From contig NZ_LGLW01000004.1 of the NCBI RefSeq assembly GCF_013620795.1, positions 372,001 to 436,000 on the forward strand: a stretch of DNA of 64,000 nt, given 5' to 3'. Below the pieces are notes generated by a model. The model did no database searches. It saw only the letters and a list, made by a program, of their open reading frames with translations, and was not told where the DNA came from. Origin of the DNA: Pseudomonas sp. Q2-TVG4-2. Lineage in GTDB: Bacteria; Pseudomonadota; Gammaproteobacteria; Pseudomonadales; Pseudomonadaceae. A program made the translations under genes and the position numbers. This document shows positions 9,814 through 18,909 of the stretch, in pieces (position 1 is the first letter of the stretch; each line of letters starts with the position of its first letter).

Positions 9814-10356
9814 TTAATCGCGTCCGCCGATCATCCATTCGAGAGGCACTTCATGCTGGCCGCGCTCGTCGGTAATGAAGAGTGCCCCTTCACTGACCAT
9901 CACACTCCAGTTGATCGAACGTGGCAGATCGCGCGCAACTTGCTCCAAAGCTTCCTGCCCCACCGCTACCACGTTGATTTTCTTCAAGCTGCGCACGGAG
10001 TCGAGCACCTTGGTCTGCCAGACACGCAGGTTGCCATAGGCCACCAGGCTGAACCGCTCGGTGCGACGGGAACACCAGGTGATGCGTTCGGCATCCGGCT
10101 GCCCAACCTCGATCCAGTGCAGCACGCGGTCGTCCAGGCTTTTTTCCCAGAGAGCAGGCTCGTCCACGTCCGATAACCCTCGCCCGAACGCCAAGTGCTC
10201 GCTGTACCAAAGCACATAGGCAATGAGCCGAGCCGCCAAACGCTCCTCGGTTTCGGATGGGTGGCGGGCCACGGTAAAACGCAAATCCTGATAAACGTGC
10301 CGATCGAGGTCGGTGAGGTTGATTTCGACTTTATAGGGCGTGGCTTGCAGGGCCAT
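9814..10356 (-). CDS. yaeQ: YaeQ family protein
   Basis: A 180-residue cytoplasmic protein matching YaeQ throughout: MALQATPYKVEINLTDLDRHVY at the N-terminus, then RHPSETEERLAARLIAYVLW and DDRVLHWIEVGQPDAERI. YaeQ has a PD-(D/E)XK nuclease-like fold and is found beside many unrelated genes; a role in transcription antitermination was proposed for the enterobacterial protein, but the function is not settled. It stands alone, convergent with the transporter gene, with 53 bp between their ends. Confidence 0.9.
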   Translation of the reverse strand: MALQATPYKVEINLTDLDRHVYQDLRFTVARHPSETEERLAARLIAYVLWYSEHLAFGRGLSDVDEPALWEKSLDDRVLHWIEVGQPDAERITWCSRRTERFSLVAYGNLRVWQTKVLDSVRSLKKINVVAVGQEALEQVARDLPRSINWSVMVSEGALFITDERGQHEVPLEWMIGGRD

Positions 10357-10510
10357 GACGGCTCCAGGCGCGGAAAAAGGGGAGGCAGTTTACCGCATCG
10401 CACCACGACCTATTCGTTTGCCCATAGCATTGCCGGGAGCGATCTGCGGAGTCGCTCGCTGGCGACGAACGGCTTCAAACCCAGCGAGCGTTTCCCGACG
10501 AACGATCTTT

Positions 10511-10529
10511 GACAATCATTCTCATTCTG
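10511..10529. promoter_or_regulatory. Fur box upstream of bfd
   Basis: The 19 bases GACAATCATTCTCATTCTG match about 13 of 19 positions of the Fur consensus GATAATGATAATCATTATC. The site is 41 bases before the bfd start codon, where bound Fur-Fe would cover the promoter. Bfd is iron-repressed in Pseudomonas aeruginosa, which agrees with this position. Confidence 0.75.
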
Positions 10530-10569
10530 TTTAGCATCCCAACCATCACAGACCCAACGGGTAGTTTAT

Positions 10570-10788
10570 ATGTACGTCTGTCTTTGCCAGGGTGTTACCG
10601 ACGGTCAAATCCGTGAAGCCATCTACGAAGGCTGCTGCAGCTATCGTGAGGTGCGCGAAGCTACCGGTGTTGCCAGCCAATGCGGCAAATGCGCATGTGT
10701 AGCCAAGCAGGTCGTTCGAGAGACACTAAGCAATGTACAGGGAGCCCAAGCCTCCCTCGCCTACCCCGTCAGTTTTGTTCCCGCCTGA
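10570..10788 (+). CDS. bfd: Bacterioferritin-associated ferredoxin Bfd
   Basis: A 72-residue [2Fe-2S] ferredoxin that binds bacterioferritin and passes electrons to its iron core so that Fe(II) is released in iron starvation. Cluster ligands C4, C6, C38 and C41 are all present (MYVCLC at the start, SQCGKC later). It lies directly behind a Fur box and ends in its own terminator, so it can be expressed separately from the bfr gene 200 bp downstream. The protein is slightly longer at the C-terminus than the core domain. Confidence 0.96.
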   Translation: MYVCLCQGVTDGQIREAIYEGCCSYREVREATGVASQCGKCACVAKQVVRETLSNVQGAQASLAYPVSFVPA

Positions 10789-10810
10789 TAATACAGACAG
10801 TGCTTTCCGA

Positions 10811-10834
10811 GCCGGGCCTATGCCCGGCTTTTTT
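10811..10834 (+). terminator. Rho-independent terminator of bfd
   Basis: GCCGGGC (10811-10817) pairs with GCCCGGC (10822-10828) over a four-base loop, and six T residues follow immediately. It is placed 22 bases after the bfd stop codon. Confidence 0.9.
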
Positions 10835-10991
10835 CTGCCATCAAATCAATGCGTTGCCTCCCAGTCGCGGAACAGACGTATTCTTATTCGGTTTTACCCT
10901 TTTGCATTCAATGACTTAGGTTTGACAGCCTAGTGGTTCGTGGCCAGACTGATCGCATCAGACGCATTCGAATTCGAATCAGGACACCGAC

Positions 10992-11462
10992 ATGAAAGGC
11001 GACAAGTTAGTTATTCAGCACCTCAACAAGATCCTCGCCAACGAACTGGTCGCCATCAACCAGTACTTCCTGCATGCACGCATGTACGAAGACTGGGGGC
11101 TCGGCAAGCTTGGCAAGCATGAGTACGACGAATCCATCGACGAGATGAAGCATGCCGACAAACTGATCAAGCGGATTCTCTTCCTCGAAGGCCTGCCCAA
11201 CCTGCAGGACCTCGGCAAGCTGCTGATCGGCGAGAACACGCGGGAAATGCTCGATTGCGACCTCAAGCTCGAGCAGGGCGGCGTCCAGGATCTAAAGGTG
11301 GCCATCGCCTACTGCGAGAGCGTTGGCGATTATGGAAGTCGTGAGCTGCTGGAAGACATCCTCGAGTCGGAAGAGGAACATATCGATTGGCTGGAAACCC
11401 AGCTGAGCCTGATAGACAAGGTGGGCATGGAAAACTATCTGCAGTCGCAGATGGATGATTGA
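10992..11462 (+). CDS. bfr: Bacterioferritin, haem-containing iron storage protein
   Basis: A 156-residue ferritin-like four-helix bundle that forms 24-subunit shells storing Fe(III). The di-iron ferroxidase ligands E18, E51 and H54, and the later EEEHIDW motif (E127/H130), are present, and M52 is the axial ligand for the haem shared between two subunits. Its pairing with bfd indicates the BfrB-type protein whose iron is mobilised by Bfd. GGACACC lies upstream of the ATG as a modest ribosome site. A strong terminator follows. Confidence 0.96.
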   Translation: MKGDKLVIQHLNKILANELVAINQYFLHARMYEDWGLGKLGKHEYDESIDEMKHADKLIKRILFLEGLPNLQDLGKLLIGENTREMLDCDLKLEQGGVQDLKVAIAYCESVGDYGSRELLEDILESEEEHIDWLETQLSLIDKVGMENYLQSQMDD

Positions 11463-11484
11463 CCGCCTGCCTGGCCGAAGCATT

Positions 11485-11510
11485 AACGGGAGCCATTGGC
11501 TCCCGTTTTC
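11485..11510 (+). terminator. Rho-independent terminator of bfr
   Basis: A ten-base stem AACGGGAGCC (11485-11494) / GGCTCCCGTT (11498-11507) with a three-base ATT loop, followed by a T-rich run. It lies 23 bases after the bfr stop. Confidence 0.88.
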
Positions 11511-11556
11511 GTTTCTGGGTGTATCGCATGCCCCTAAGAGAACGGGAAATCGGCAT

Positions 11557-11583
11557 ATAAAAAAACCCGCCAATTGGCGGGTT
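11557..11583 (-). terminator. Rho-independent terminator of grxD
   Basis: Reading leftward, AACCCGCC and GGCGGGTT (11576-11583 with 11564-11571) pair over AATT, and the template A-run 11559-11565 yields the U-tract. It lies just after the grxD stop codon at 11600. Confidence 0.88.
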
Positions 11584-11599
11584 CGGAACACTCTTGCGA

Positions 11600-11926
11600 T
11601 CAGACGCCGGCTTTCTGCACGGCTTCCTTGATCAGTGGCTGCAGCTCACCTTTCTCGAACATCTCCAGAATGATGTCGCTGCCGCCGACCAGTTCGCCGC
11701 TGACCCACAATTGCGGGAAGGTCGGCCAATTGGCATATTTCGGCAGGTTGGTGCGAATCTCGGGATTCTGCAGGATGTCGACGTAAGCGAATTTCTCGCC
11801 GCAGCCCATCACAGCCTGTGTCGCGCGGGCGGAGAAGCCGCACTGCGGCGCATTGGGCGAGCCTTTCATGTACAGCAGCACCGGGTTCTTTTCGATCTGC
11901 TCTTTAATGGTTTCGATGATATCCAT
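11600..11926 (-). CDS. grxD: Monothiol glutaredoxin Grx4 family
   Basis: A 108-residue monothiol glutaredoxin with the C29-G-F-S32 active site. Such proteins bind a glutathione-ligated [2Fe-2S] cluster as a dimer and act as Fe-S carriers and iron sensors more than as disulfide reductases. TVP-type glutathione contacts appear in WPTFPQLWV, and GGSDIILEMFEKGEL is the C-terminal family signature. GAGGTGCCCC precedes the ATG. Its place beside the bacterioferritin genes fits an iron theme, and the same order is seen in other pseudomonads. Confidence 0.95.
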   Translation of the reverse strand: MDIIETIKEQIEKNPVLLYMKGSPNAPQCGFSARATQAVMGCGEKFAYVDILQNPEIRTNLPKYANWPTFPQLWVSGELVGGSDIILEMFEKGELQPLIKEAVQKAGV

Positions 11927-11978
11927 GGGGCACCTCGGCTAGTCACGGTTGGCGCGCATTGTACAGGAACAGCGTTGT

Positions 11979-12005
11979 AAAAGCCGAGTCGGGGGCTCGG
12001 CTTTT
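11979..12005. terminator. Terminator-like hairpin in the grxD-argF gap
   Basis: AAAAGCCGAG (11979-11988) and CTCGGCTTTT (11996-12005) form a perfect ten-base stem with A- and T-rich ends in both directions. It lies between two divergent genes (grxD starts at 11926, argF at 12200), where no gene ends, so its role is unclear: an old terminator of a lost gene, an attenuator in the argF leader, or the end of an unseen small RNA. Confidence 0.6.
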
Positions 12006-12110
12006 CTCCCCAACCGTCAGTGAATGCACGCGCGTGGAGCATGTTCTGGCACTCGGAGGCCGATTTGCGCCCACGAAGGCTTTCTGGATAAGATCTCGCC
12101 TTTCCCGTTT

Positions 12111-12139
12111 CGTCGCTTCTCGTGCGACCCCGCTGTCGC
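12111..12139. promoter_or_regulatory. Possible ArgR half-sites upstream of argF
   Basis: CGTCGC at 12111-12116 and TGTCGC at 12134-12139 resemble the TGTCGC half-sites bound by Pseudomonas ArgR as direct repeats. Their spacing (23 bp) differs a little from the usual about 21 bp, so the match is tentative. Repression of argF by ArgR with arginine is known in P. aeruginosa. Confidence 0.3.
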
Positions 12140-12199
12140 AGGCCCTTCTTTTTTCCTCGAAAACCGCCGGCCTCGACTGCGGCAATAAAGGTAGTTGAT

Positions 12200-13120
12200 A
12201 TGAGCGCAAGGCATTTTCTCTCACTGATGGACTGCACGCCCCAGGAGCTACTCGGCCTGGTTCGTCGCGGCATCGAGCTGAAGGATCTGCGCGAGCGCGG
12301 AATTCTGTTCGAGCCGCTGAAGAACCGGGTTCTGGGGATGATTTTCGAAAAGGCCTCAACGCGGACCCGGTTGTCCTTCGAGGCCGGCATGATTCAGCTC
12401 GGCGGCCAGGCGATCTTTCTCTCGCCCCGCGACACGCAATTGGGCCGCGGCGAGCCGATCAGCGACTCGGCCATCGTCATGTCCAGCATGCTCGATGCGG
12501 TCATGATCCGCACCTTTGCCCACGCGACACTCACCGAGTTCGCCGCTCACTCGTCGGTGCCGGTTATTAACGGTTTGTCCGACGATCTGCACCCCTGCCA
12601 GCTGATGGCCGACATGCAGACTTTTCATGAGCACCGCGGCAATATCGCGGGCAAGACGGTGGCCTGGGTCGGTGACGGCAACAACATGTGCAACTCTTAT
12701 ATGGAGGCGGCGATCCAGTTCGACTTCCAGCTGCGCATCGCCTGCCCTGAAGGCTACGAGCCCAAGGGCCAGCTACTGGCTAAGGCTGGTGATCGGGTGC
12801 AGATATTCCGTGACCCGCGCGAAGCGGTAAACGGGGCTCACCTCGTCAGCACTGACGTCTGGGCTTCGATGGGCCAGGAAGATGAGGTGGCGGCACGTAT
12901 TGCCACCTTCCGGCCTTACCAGGTCGACCGGGCCTTACTCGACGAGGCGACCGACGAAGTGCTCTTCATGCATTGCCTGCCAGCTCACCGCGGCGAGGAG
13001 ATCAGTCACGATCTGCTCGATGATCCGCGCGCAGTGGCTTGGCAGCAGGCCGAGAACCGATTGCACGCACAGAAGGCATTGCTTGAGTTTCTGGTCGAGC
13101 CGGCTTACCACCACGCATGA
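12200..13120 (+). CDS. argF: Anabolic ornithine carbamoyltransferase
   Basis: Makes citrulline from ornithine and carbamoyl phosphate in arginine synthesis. The 306-residue protein starts [12 protein letters not shown] at 12200; an upstream in-frame start at 12122 would add 26 unlike residues and is rejected. Carbamoyl-phosphate binding STRTR is at 53-57, DDLHPCQ (about 134) and the ornithine-binding [10 protein letters not shown] (about 270) are present. The stop codon overlaps the ATG of an ABC ATPase gene by 4 bases, an arrangement shared with P. aeruginosa argF. Confidence 0.96.
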   Translation: MSARHFLSLMDCTPQELLGLVRRGIELKDLRERGILFEPLKNRVLGMIFEKASTRTRLSFEAGMIQLGGQAIFLSPRDTQLGRGEPISDSAIVMSSMLDAVMIRTFAHATLTEFAAHSSVPVINGLSDDLHPCQLMADMQTFHEHRGNIAGKTVAWVGDGNNMCNSYMEAAIQFDFQLRIACPEGYEPKGQLLAKAGDRVQIFRDPREAVNGAHLVSTDVWASMGQEDEVAARIATFRPYQVDRALLDEATDEVLFMHCLPAHRGEEISHDLLDDPRAVAWQQAENRLHAQKALLEFLVEPAYHHA

Positions 13121-14226
13121 GCCACCAAGCACTCCTGCAGCTGCGTAATCTCGATTGCGGCTATGGTGGCCAGAGCATCGTGCAGAACCTCAATCTGCAC
13201 CTGAATCGTGGTGACATCGGCTGCCTGCTGGGGCCATCCGGCTGTGGCAAGACCACAACGCTAAGGGCCATCGCCGGTTTCGAGCACGTCAACGAAGGCG
13301 AGATCCAACTGGGTGACGCCGTGTTGTCTCGGCGCGGTTTTACCCTCGCGCCAGAGAAACGCCGAGTCGGCATGGTGTTCCAGGACTATGCCCTGTTCCC
13401 TCACCTGACGGTGGCGGAAAACATCGGCTTTGGGGTACGTAAGCATCCGCAGTGCCAACGCATCGTCCGCGAGATGCTCGAGCTGGTGCATCTATCGCCG
13501 CTGGCCAAGCGTTACCCGCACGAGCTCTCAGGCGGTCAACAGCAGCGCGTCGCCCTCGCCCGCGCGCTCGCGCCCGAACCGGAGCTGTTGTTGCTCGACG
13601 AGCCCTTCTCCAACCTCGATGGCGACCTGCGGCGTCGCCTGAGTCATGAGGTGCGTGAGATTCTCAAGAAGCGCGGCACCAGCGCCATTCTCGTCACCCA
13701 CGATCAGGAAGAGGCTTTCGCCGTCAGCGATCAGGTCGGCGTGTTCAAGGATGGACGGCTAGAACAGTGGGACACGCCTTTCAATCTCTACCACGAGCCG
13801 CTTACCCCGTTCGTGGCGAGCTTCATCGGTCAAGGATATTTCATTCGCGGCCAGCTGATCGATCCGGAAACTGTACAGACCGAGCTCGGCGTCATTCGCG
13901 GTAACCGCGCCTACACCATGCCGGCCGGCAGCTCAGTGGATGTTCTGCTGCGTCCGGATGACATCATCTATTCGCCACAGAGCGCACTCAAGGCGCTTAT
14001 CGTCGGCAAGACTTTCCTCGGTGCCTCGACCTTGTATCGCCTCCAATTGCCGACCGGCAATCTGCTCGAAGGCATATTTCCCAGCCATGCTGACTACCCG
14101 ACCGGACAGGAAGTTGGCATCGCCATCGCCGCCGATCATCTGGTGGTATTTCCCGCGCAGGGCAGCATCGCCGCCTATGAAAAACTGCCAGAAGCGGGTG
14201 TGCGTCGCTACAGCAGCAGCGTTTGA
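13117..14226 (+). CDS. ABC transporter ATP-binding protein, FbpC/PotA-like
   Basis: A 369-residue importer ATPase. Walker [10 protein letters not shown] is at 39-47, the signature [15 protein letters not shown] around 136, Walker [13 protein letters not shown] around 156, the H-loop [13 protein letters not shown], and a C-terminal TOBE-like domain ([10 protein letters not shown]). The sequence is closest to the iron(III)/polyamine/sulfate class. No permease or binding-protein gene is next to it, so it must pair with components encoded elsewhere or act alone. Translational coupling to argF (ATGA overlap) hints at a link to arginine or polyamine status, but this is only contextual. Confidence 0.9.
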   Translation: MSHQALLQLRNLDCGYGGQSIVQNLNLHLNRGDIGCLLGPSGCGKTTTLRAIAGFEHVNEGEIQLGDAVLSRRGFTLAPEKRRVGMVFQDYALFPHLTVAENIGFGVRKHPQCQRIVREMLELVHLSPLAKRYPHELSGGQQQRVALARALAPEPELLLLDEPFSNLDGDLRRRLSHEVREILKKRGTSAILVTHDQEEAFAVSDQVGVFKDGRLEQWDTPFNLYHEPLTPFVASFIGQGYFIRGQLIDPETVQTELGVIRGNRAYTMPAGSSVDVLLRPDDIIYSPQSALKALIVGKTFLGASTLYRLQLPTGNLLEGIFPSHADYPTGQEVGIAIAADHLVVFPAQGSIAAYEKLPEAGVRRYSSSV

Positions 14227-14241
14227 TCTCAGGCGCGCCGC

Positions 14242-14760
14242 CTAGCCATCCACCGAGCTCCGCAAAGCATCACCGCTGCGGGCCTTGAGGCGGCGGATCC
14301 GAAAGAACTCACTCAGCACTTCGCTGCAGTCTTTAGCCATCACGTCGCCCTCGACCAGCACGTGGTGATTGAGAAACGCCTGGGAAAAAAACTGGCCGCG
14401 ACTGATCGCAACGCCTGCCTTGGGCTCCGTAGCGCCGTACACCACGCGCTGAATGCGCGAGTGCACGATCAAGCCTGCGCACATGCTGCAGGGCTCTAGG
14501 GTCACGTACAACGTGCAGCCCGGCAACCGGTAGTTCTCCATTCGCAACGCGGCATCGCGGATCGCCACCATCTCAGCGTGAGCGCTGGGGTCATGACGGG
14601 ATATCGGGCAGTTGAAGCCACGGCCGATGATTTTGCCGTTCTGCACGATCACGGCGCCCACCGGGACCTCCCCCAGACGAGCCCCTTCAGCGGCCAGGGC
14701 CAGCGCTTCGCGCATGAAGTCGTCGTCATGAGAGCGGTCGATGATCACAGGTCTTTTCAT
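14242..14760 (-). CDS. tadA: tRNA-specific adenosine deaminase TadA
   Basis: Converts A34 to inosine in tRNA-Arg(ACG), an essential wobble edit. The 172-residue protein has the deaminase zinc site H61-A-E63 and P90-C91-x2-C94, with E63 as proton shuttle. EVPVGAVIV, RHDPSAHAEM, NYRLPGCTLYVTLEPC and HSRIQRVVYGA track TadA closely, and LNHHVLVEGDV with the basic FFRIRRLKAR tail matches the tRNA-binding end. A general nucleoside deaminase is the alternative, but position near guaA-guaB and the C-terminus favour TadA. Convergent with the ABC ATPase gene, 15 bp apart. Confidence 0.93.
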   Translation of the reverse strand: MKRPVIIDRSHDDDFMREALALAAEGARLGEVPVGAVIVQNGKIIGRGFNCPISRHDPSAHAEMVAIRDAALRMENYRLPGCTLYVTLEPCSMCAGLIVHSRIQRVVYGATEPKAGVAISRGQFFSQAFLNHHVLVEGDVMAKDCSEVLSEFFRIRRLKARSGDALRSSVDG

Positions 14761-14832
14761 TTCCGACCCAACTCCAGCTGCCCCATTCGCTTCTCTCCCA
14801 CATCAACGTCCGACATCGGCCTACAGATGCCT

Positions 14833-16203
14833 TCAAACCACTTCGATGGCGGCCATCAGCCCGGTTTCCATATGGTCAATCACATGGCAATGAAACATCC
14901 ACACGCCTGGATTATCTGCCACCAAGGCGATTCTGGCGGTCTCATTCTTGCCTAGCAGATAAGTATCGGTGAACCAGGGCTCGATTTTCCTGCGATTGGA
15001 TGAGATGACCTTGAAGGTCATGCCGTGCAAGTGAATCGGGTGCTGATACTGGCTGAGATTACGCAGCTCGAAAATGTAGTGACCATTCTCCTTCAATGTC
15101 GCGATAGGCCGCTCCGCGCAGGTCTTGTCGTTGATGTCCCAGGCCTGTCCATTGATCTGCCAGAAGGTGAATCCGTCGCCCTGCCCCGCGTCGCTGGATA
15201 AAATACCGGCCCACTCGAAGTTAAAGCGCAGGGTTTCAGCCTGCTGCAAATCTGGCTCGGCCACCGGGTTGGCTGGAAGCGGTGCCGGCCATTCGCCCTC
15301 GACCCCGCCGCCGCCCACCGATGCCAGGGTCGCTAGCCGCAACGGGCCATTACGCAGCGACAATTCCTCTCCGGCTGGCGGTACCTTCAACGCCAGGTCT
15401 ACGCGCATGCCCGGACCCAACCAGTAGTTCTTGCCGAGCGGGCGCGGTTTGACCGGATTGCCATCGAGCGCATAAATGCGTGCTTCGCCACCGGGCAGAT
15501 TGAGTCGATAAGTCACGGTGTTGTCGAGGTTGAGGATGCGTAAGCGCACTACCTGCCCCGCGGGTAGCTCCAGCGTCGGTGCGTGCTCGCCATTGACGCT
15601 TGAGAGCACCCCTGGCGTCCCGCCCCGGGCGGCCTCTCGTGGCACGCTGAAGGCGGTGAAAGCACCCTCTTTATCGACGTGCCAGCTCTTCAGGCTGAGT
15701 GTGCGTTCGTGGAGGAAACCACTCGGCTCGCGCTCCTCGACGATCAAAGGCCCAACCAGACCGCGACCCAGCTGCTCGGCACTGGCGGTGTGCGGGTGAT
15801 ACCAGAAACTGCCGGCATCAGGCACCTGGAACAAATAGTCGAAGGACTCGCCTGGCAGCACCGGCAACTGCGACACATAGGGCACCCCGTCCATGTTCAA
15901 AGGCAGGCGGATGCCATGCCAATGAATGGTGGTAGGTTCCGGTAGATGATTGATAAAGCGCACCCGCAGCCAATCACCCTGCCGCGCGCGCAGCTCGAAG
16001 CCGGGCGCCTGTCCGCCGTAGCACCAGGCGGGCGTCTGATGCCCGGCGATCAGCTCCACGTCGTGCGGTGCGGCAATCAGCTCGTAATCGTGCGTGGTCG
16101 GATCGGCCGGGCGTCCGAGCCAGTAGCGCGCGCCACCACCGATCAAGCCCAGCACACCCAAACCGGCCAGGCCCGTCAGTATTTCTCTTCGGCTAAATGT
16201 CAT
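14833..16203 (-). CDS. Multicopper oxidase, twin-arginine exported
   Basis: A 456-residue laccase-like oxidase. SRREILTGLAGLGVLGL at the start is a twin-arginine signal (S4-R5-R6) followed by a hydrophobic stretch, so the folded enzyme goes to the periplasm. Copper ligands are all visible: HWHG (94-97), HPH (135-137), HPIHLHG and HCHVIDHMETG near the C-terminus, with the M axial to type-1 copper. The ATG at 16203 is used because GGGA lies 8 bases upstream; a start 12 bases earlier is possible. Substrate (metal ion, phenol or bilirubin-like) is not known. P. aeruginosa carries a similar gene at the same place between guaA and tadA. Confidence 0.9.
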   Translation of the reverse strand: MTFSRREILTGLAGLGVLGLIGGGARYWLGRPADPTTHDYELIAAPHDVELIAGHQTPAWCYGGQAPGFELRARQGDWLRVRFINHLPEPTTIHWHGIRLPLNMDGVPYVSQLPVLPGESFDYLFQVPDAGSFWYHPHTASAEQLGRGLVGPLIVEEREPSGFLHERTLSLKSWHVDKEGAFTAFSVPREAARGGTPGVLSSVNGEHAPTLELPAGQVVRLRILNLDNTVTYRLNLPGGEARIYALDGNPVKPRPLGKNYWLGPGMRVDLALKVPPAGEELSLRNGPLRLATLASVGGGGVEGEWPAPLPANPVAEPDLQQAETLRFNFEWAGILSSDAGQGDGFTFWQINGQAWDINDKTCAERPIATLKENGHYIFELRNLSQYQHPIHLHGMTFKVISSNRRKIEPWFTDTYLLGKNETARIALVADNPGVWMFHCHVIDHMETGLMAAIEVV

Positions 16204-16399
16204 CGTGAATCCCATAAAAAACGGCTACGAGCCGGCCTTCGGCTAAAAAGGAATAGCTCGCATTTGCGACATGCTACAGCTTCCCGCCGCATCGAACATC
16301 TCTGCCGCACCTTCCAAGCCATCCGTAAATCGGAACGAACCCTCCTGGCCGACACTCGTCTACTGAAGTGACACCCATACGAATCAACAGGAGGCCTCC

Positions 16400-17236
16400 A
16401 TGCAGACCACTGCAGCCCACGCCAAAGGCGAAGTCAGCAGAGGCATCGTCTGGCTCGCCCGCAGCGGCTACGCCGCGCGAGGTGTCGTTTATCTGATAGT
16501 CGGTGCGTTCGCGTTCTTGGCCGGCATCGGCAGCGGTGAAACCGTTGGAACCAAGGGCGCCATCCAGCAATTGTTGGGGCAACCCTTCGGTGAAACCTTG
16601 CTCTGGATCATGGTCGTTGGCCTGGCGGCTTATATGGCCTGGCGCCTGACGCAGGCGATTACCGACCCAGAGGGGCATGGCACCGACGCCAAAGGCCTGT
16701 TGATTAGAGCGGGACTGATCGGCAGCGCCGTTGCCTATACCCTTCTGGCGCTGTTCACCCTTGGCCTGCTTGGCAGCTCGATCGGCGAGTCCGCCGGTGG
16801 TGGAGGTGGCTCCGGCGGTAGTGACTTCCTTACAGGTCTGCTCGGCTGGGAGTATTCGAACTATCTGGTCTACCTGGTCGCTCTCGTTCCGCTTGGCGTG
16901 GGTATCGCGCATATCGTCAAAGGCTGGAAAGCCAAGTTCGAAAAGTATTTCTATGCCTCCGAAGATGTCATGCGCTGGGTGCGGCCGATTTCACGCGCAG
17001 GTCTGATTGCACGAGGCATCGCCTTCCTGATTGTTGCCGGCATGCTCTTCAGCGGCGGCGCGCGCTACAAACCCACCGATCCACCCAGCCTGGAAGATGC
17101 GCTGAACGCGCTGCAAAGCCTGCCATTTGGAACCTTCTGGCTTTCACTGGTTGGTCTCGGATTGGTCGCCTTCGCCGTCTACAGCTTCTCCGAAGCGATT
17201 TGGCGCCGTATCGATATGCCCGCAGTCATGCATTAG
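16400..17236 (+). CDS. DUF1206 family integral membrane protein
   Basis: A 278-residue protein with three copies of a DUF1206 unit, each beginning near an ARxGYxARGxxY/ARAGLIARG-like motif and holding two membrane helices: SGYAARGVVYLIVGAF, LIRAGLIGSAVAYTLLAL, SRAGLIARGIAFLIVAG. Between the second and third units runs a flexible Gly/Ser-rich stretch (about residues 131-141). A strong AGGAGG ribosome site precedes the ATG. Function is unknown; the inner membrane location is predicted. Divergent from the multicopper oxidase. Confidence 0.88.
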   Translation: MQTTAAHAKGEVSRGIVWLARSGYAARGVVYLIVGAFAFLAGIGSGETVGTKGAIQQLLGQPFGETLLWIMVVGLAAYMAWRLTQAITDPEGHGTDAKGLLIRAGLIGSAVAYTLLALFTLGLLGSSIGESAGGGGGSGGSDFLTGLLGWEYSNYLVYLVALVPLGVGIAHIVKGWKAKFEKYFYASEDVMRWVRPISRAGLIARGIAFLIVAGMLFSGGARYKPTDPPSLEDALNALQSLPFGTFWLSLVGLGLVAFAVYSFSEAIWRRIDMPAVMH

Positions 17237-17254
17237 CCGGCACCCAACAAGACG

Positions 17255-17282
17255 AAGCCCCGGTATAACCGGGGCTTTTTGA
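17255..17282. terminator. Bidirectional terminator between DUF1206 gene and guaA
   Basis: AAGCCCCGG (17255-17263) pairs with CCGGGGCTT (17269-17277) over TATAA, followed by a T-run on the plus strand. The two flanking genes converge here, and the hairpin serves the plus-strand gene best. Confidence 0.88.
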
Positions 17283-17297
17283 TCTATCGGGCGTCAG

Positions 17298-18878
17298 TTA
17301 CTCCCACTCGATCGTCGCTGGTGGCTTGCTCGATACGTCGTAGGTGACGCGCGAAATGCCTTCGATCTCGTTGATGATGCGGTTGGAGACTTTCTCCAGC
17401 AGCTCGTAGGGCAGGTGCGCCCAGCGTGCGGTCATGAAATCGATTGTTTCCACGGCGCGCAGTGCAACGACCCAGGCGTAGCGGCGGCCATCGCCGACCA
17501 CACCCACCGATTTGACCGGCTGGAACACAACGAAGGCCTGGCTGGTCTTGTGGTACCAGTCGAAGTTGCGCAGCTCCTGGATGAAGATGTGGTCAGCACG
17601 ACGCAGCAGGTCGGCATATTCCTTTTTCACCTCGCCGAGGATCCGCACGCCCAGACCGGGCCCCGGGAACGGATGGCGATAGACCATATCGTAGGGCAGG
17701 CCGAGCTCCAGACCGATCTTGCGGACCTCGTCCTTGAACAGCTCGCGCAGCGGCTCGACCAGCTTGAGATTCATCTCCTCCGGCAGGCCACCGACGTTGT
17801 GGTGTGACTTGATCACGTGGGCCTTGCCGCTCTTGGCACCGGCGGACTCGATGACGTCCGGGTAAATGGTGCCTTGAGCGAGGAACTGAATATTGTCGAG
17901 CTTGCTGGCCTGGGCATCGAAGACGTCGATGAAGGTGCGGCCGATGATCTTCCGCTTCTTCTCCGGGTCGGCTTCGCCCGCCAGGTTCTCAAGAAACTGC
18001 GCCTCGGCGTCGGCGCGGATAACCTTGACACCCATGTTCTCGGCGAACATCGCCATCACCTGGTCGCCTTCGTGCAGGCGCAGCAGGCCGTTATCAACGA
18101 ACACGCAGGTCAGCTGATCGCCGATGGCTTTGTGCAGCAGCGCCGCGACCACTGAGGAATCGACACCGCCGGACAGGCCCAGCAGCACGTTGGCCGAACC
18201 TACTTGAGTGCGCACCTGCTCGACCAGATCGTCGACGATATTGGACGGCGTCCACAGCGCTTCGCAGCCGCAGATCTCCAGCAGGAAGCGCGACAGGATG
18301 CGTCCACCCTGACGGGTGTGAGTCACTTCCGGATGGAACTGCACACCGTAGTAGCGACGATCATCGTCGCCCATGGCGGCGATGGGGCAGCTCGGGGTGC
18401 TAGCGAGGATGTGGAAACCTTCCGGCAGATTCGTCACTTTGTCGCCGTGGCTCATCCAGACGTCGAGGCCGAACACGCCGTCGTCGTCCATATGGTCTTC
18501 GATCCCGTCGAACAGCTTGGATTTGCCAACCAGATCGACGCGCGCATAGCCGAATTCGCGCTCATCCGAGCCCTGGACCTTGCCACCGAGCTGCTCGGAC
18601 ATGGTCTGCATGCCGTAGCAGATGCCGAACAGTGGCACGCCCAGATCGAATACCGCCTGCGGTGCGCGTGGGCTGCCCTCGGCATGCACTGACTCCGGGC
18701 CGCCAGCGAGGATAACGCCGCGCGGATTGAAGGCGCGGATGTCCTCATCGCTCATGTCGAACGGGTGCAGCTCGCAGTAGACGCCGATTTCACGGACGCG
18801 ACGGGCGATCAGCTGCGTGTACTGCGAACCGAAATCCAGGATCAGGATGCGGTGAGCATGAATGTCAGGATGAGCCAT
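17298..18878 (-). CDS. guaA: GMP synthase (glutamine-hydrolysing)
   Basis: Converts XMP to GMP using ATP and glutamine. The 526-residue protein starts [20 protein letters not shown] at 18878; the open frame runs 144 bases further upstream without family similarity. The class I glutaminase domain has [15 protein letters not shown] with the nucleophile cysteine and FHPEVTHT with the catalytic His/Glu; the ATP pyrophosphatase domain begins with [13 protein letters not shown]. The C-terminal dimer domain ends PPATIEWE. Downstream of guaB in the same direction, with a 262-bp structured gap. Confidence 0.97.
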   Translation of the reverse strand: MAHPDIHAHRILILDFGSQYTQLIARRVREIGVYCELHPFDMSDEDIRAFNPRGVILAGGPESVHAEGSPRAPQAVFDLGVPLFGICYGMQTMSEQLGGKVQGSDEREFGYARVDLVGKSKLFDGIEDHMDDDGVFGLDVWMSHGDKVTNLPEGFHILASTPSCPIAAMGDDDRRYYGVQFHPEVTHTRQGGRILSRFLLEICGCEALWTPSNIVDDLVEQVRTQVGSANVLLGLSGGVDSSVVAALLHKAIGDQLTCVFVDNGLLRLHEGDQVMAMFAENMGVKVIRADAEAQFLENLAGEADPEKKRKIIGRTFIDVFDAQASKLDNIQFLAQGTIYPDVIESAGAKSGKAHVIKSHHNVGGLPEEMNLKLVEPLRELFKDEVRKIGLELGLPYDMVYRHPFPGPGLGVRILGEVKKEYADLLRRADHIFIQELRNFDWYHKTSQAFVVFQPVKSVGVVGDGRRYAWVVALRAVETIDFMTARWAHLPYELLEKVSNRIINEIEGISRVTYDVSSKPPATIEWE

Positions 18879-18909
18879 GTGGGCATCTCTCGTGGTAGTC
18901 ACAAATGAC

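Noticed and set aside
12122-12199. Upstream extension of argF
   Set aside because: The extra residues ([11 protein letters not shown]) are unlike the family and lie in the leader; [12 protein letters not shown] is the normal start.
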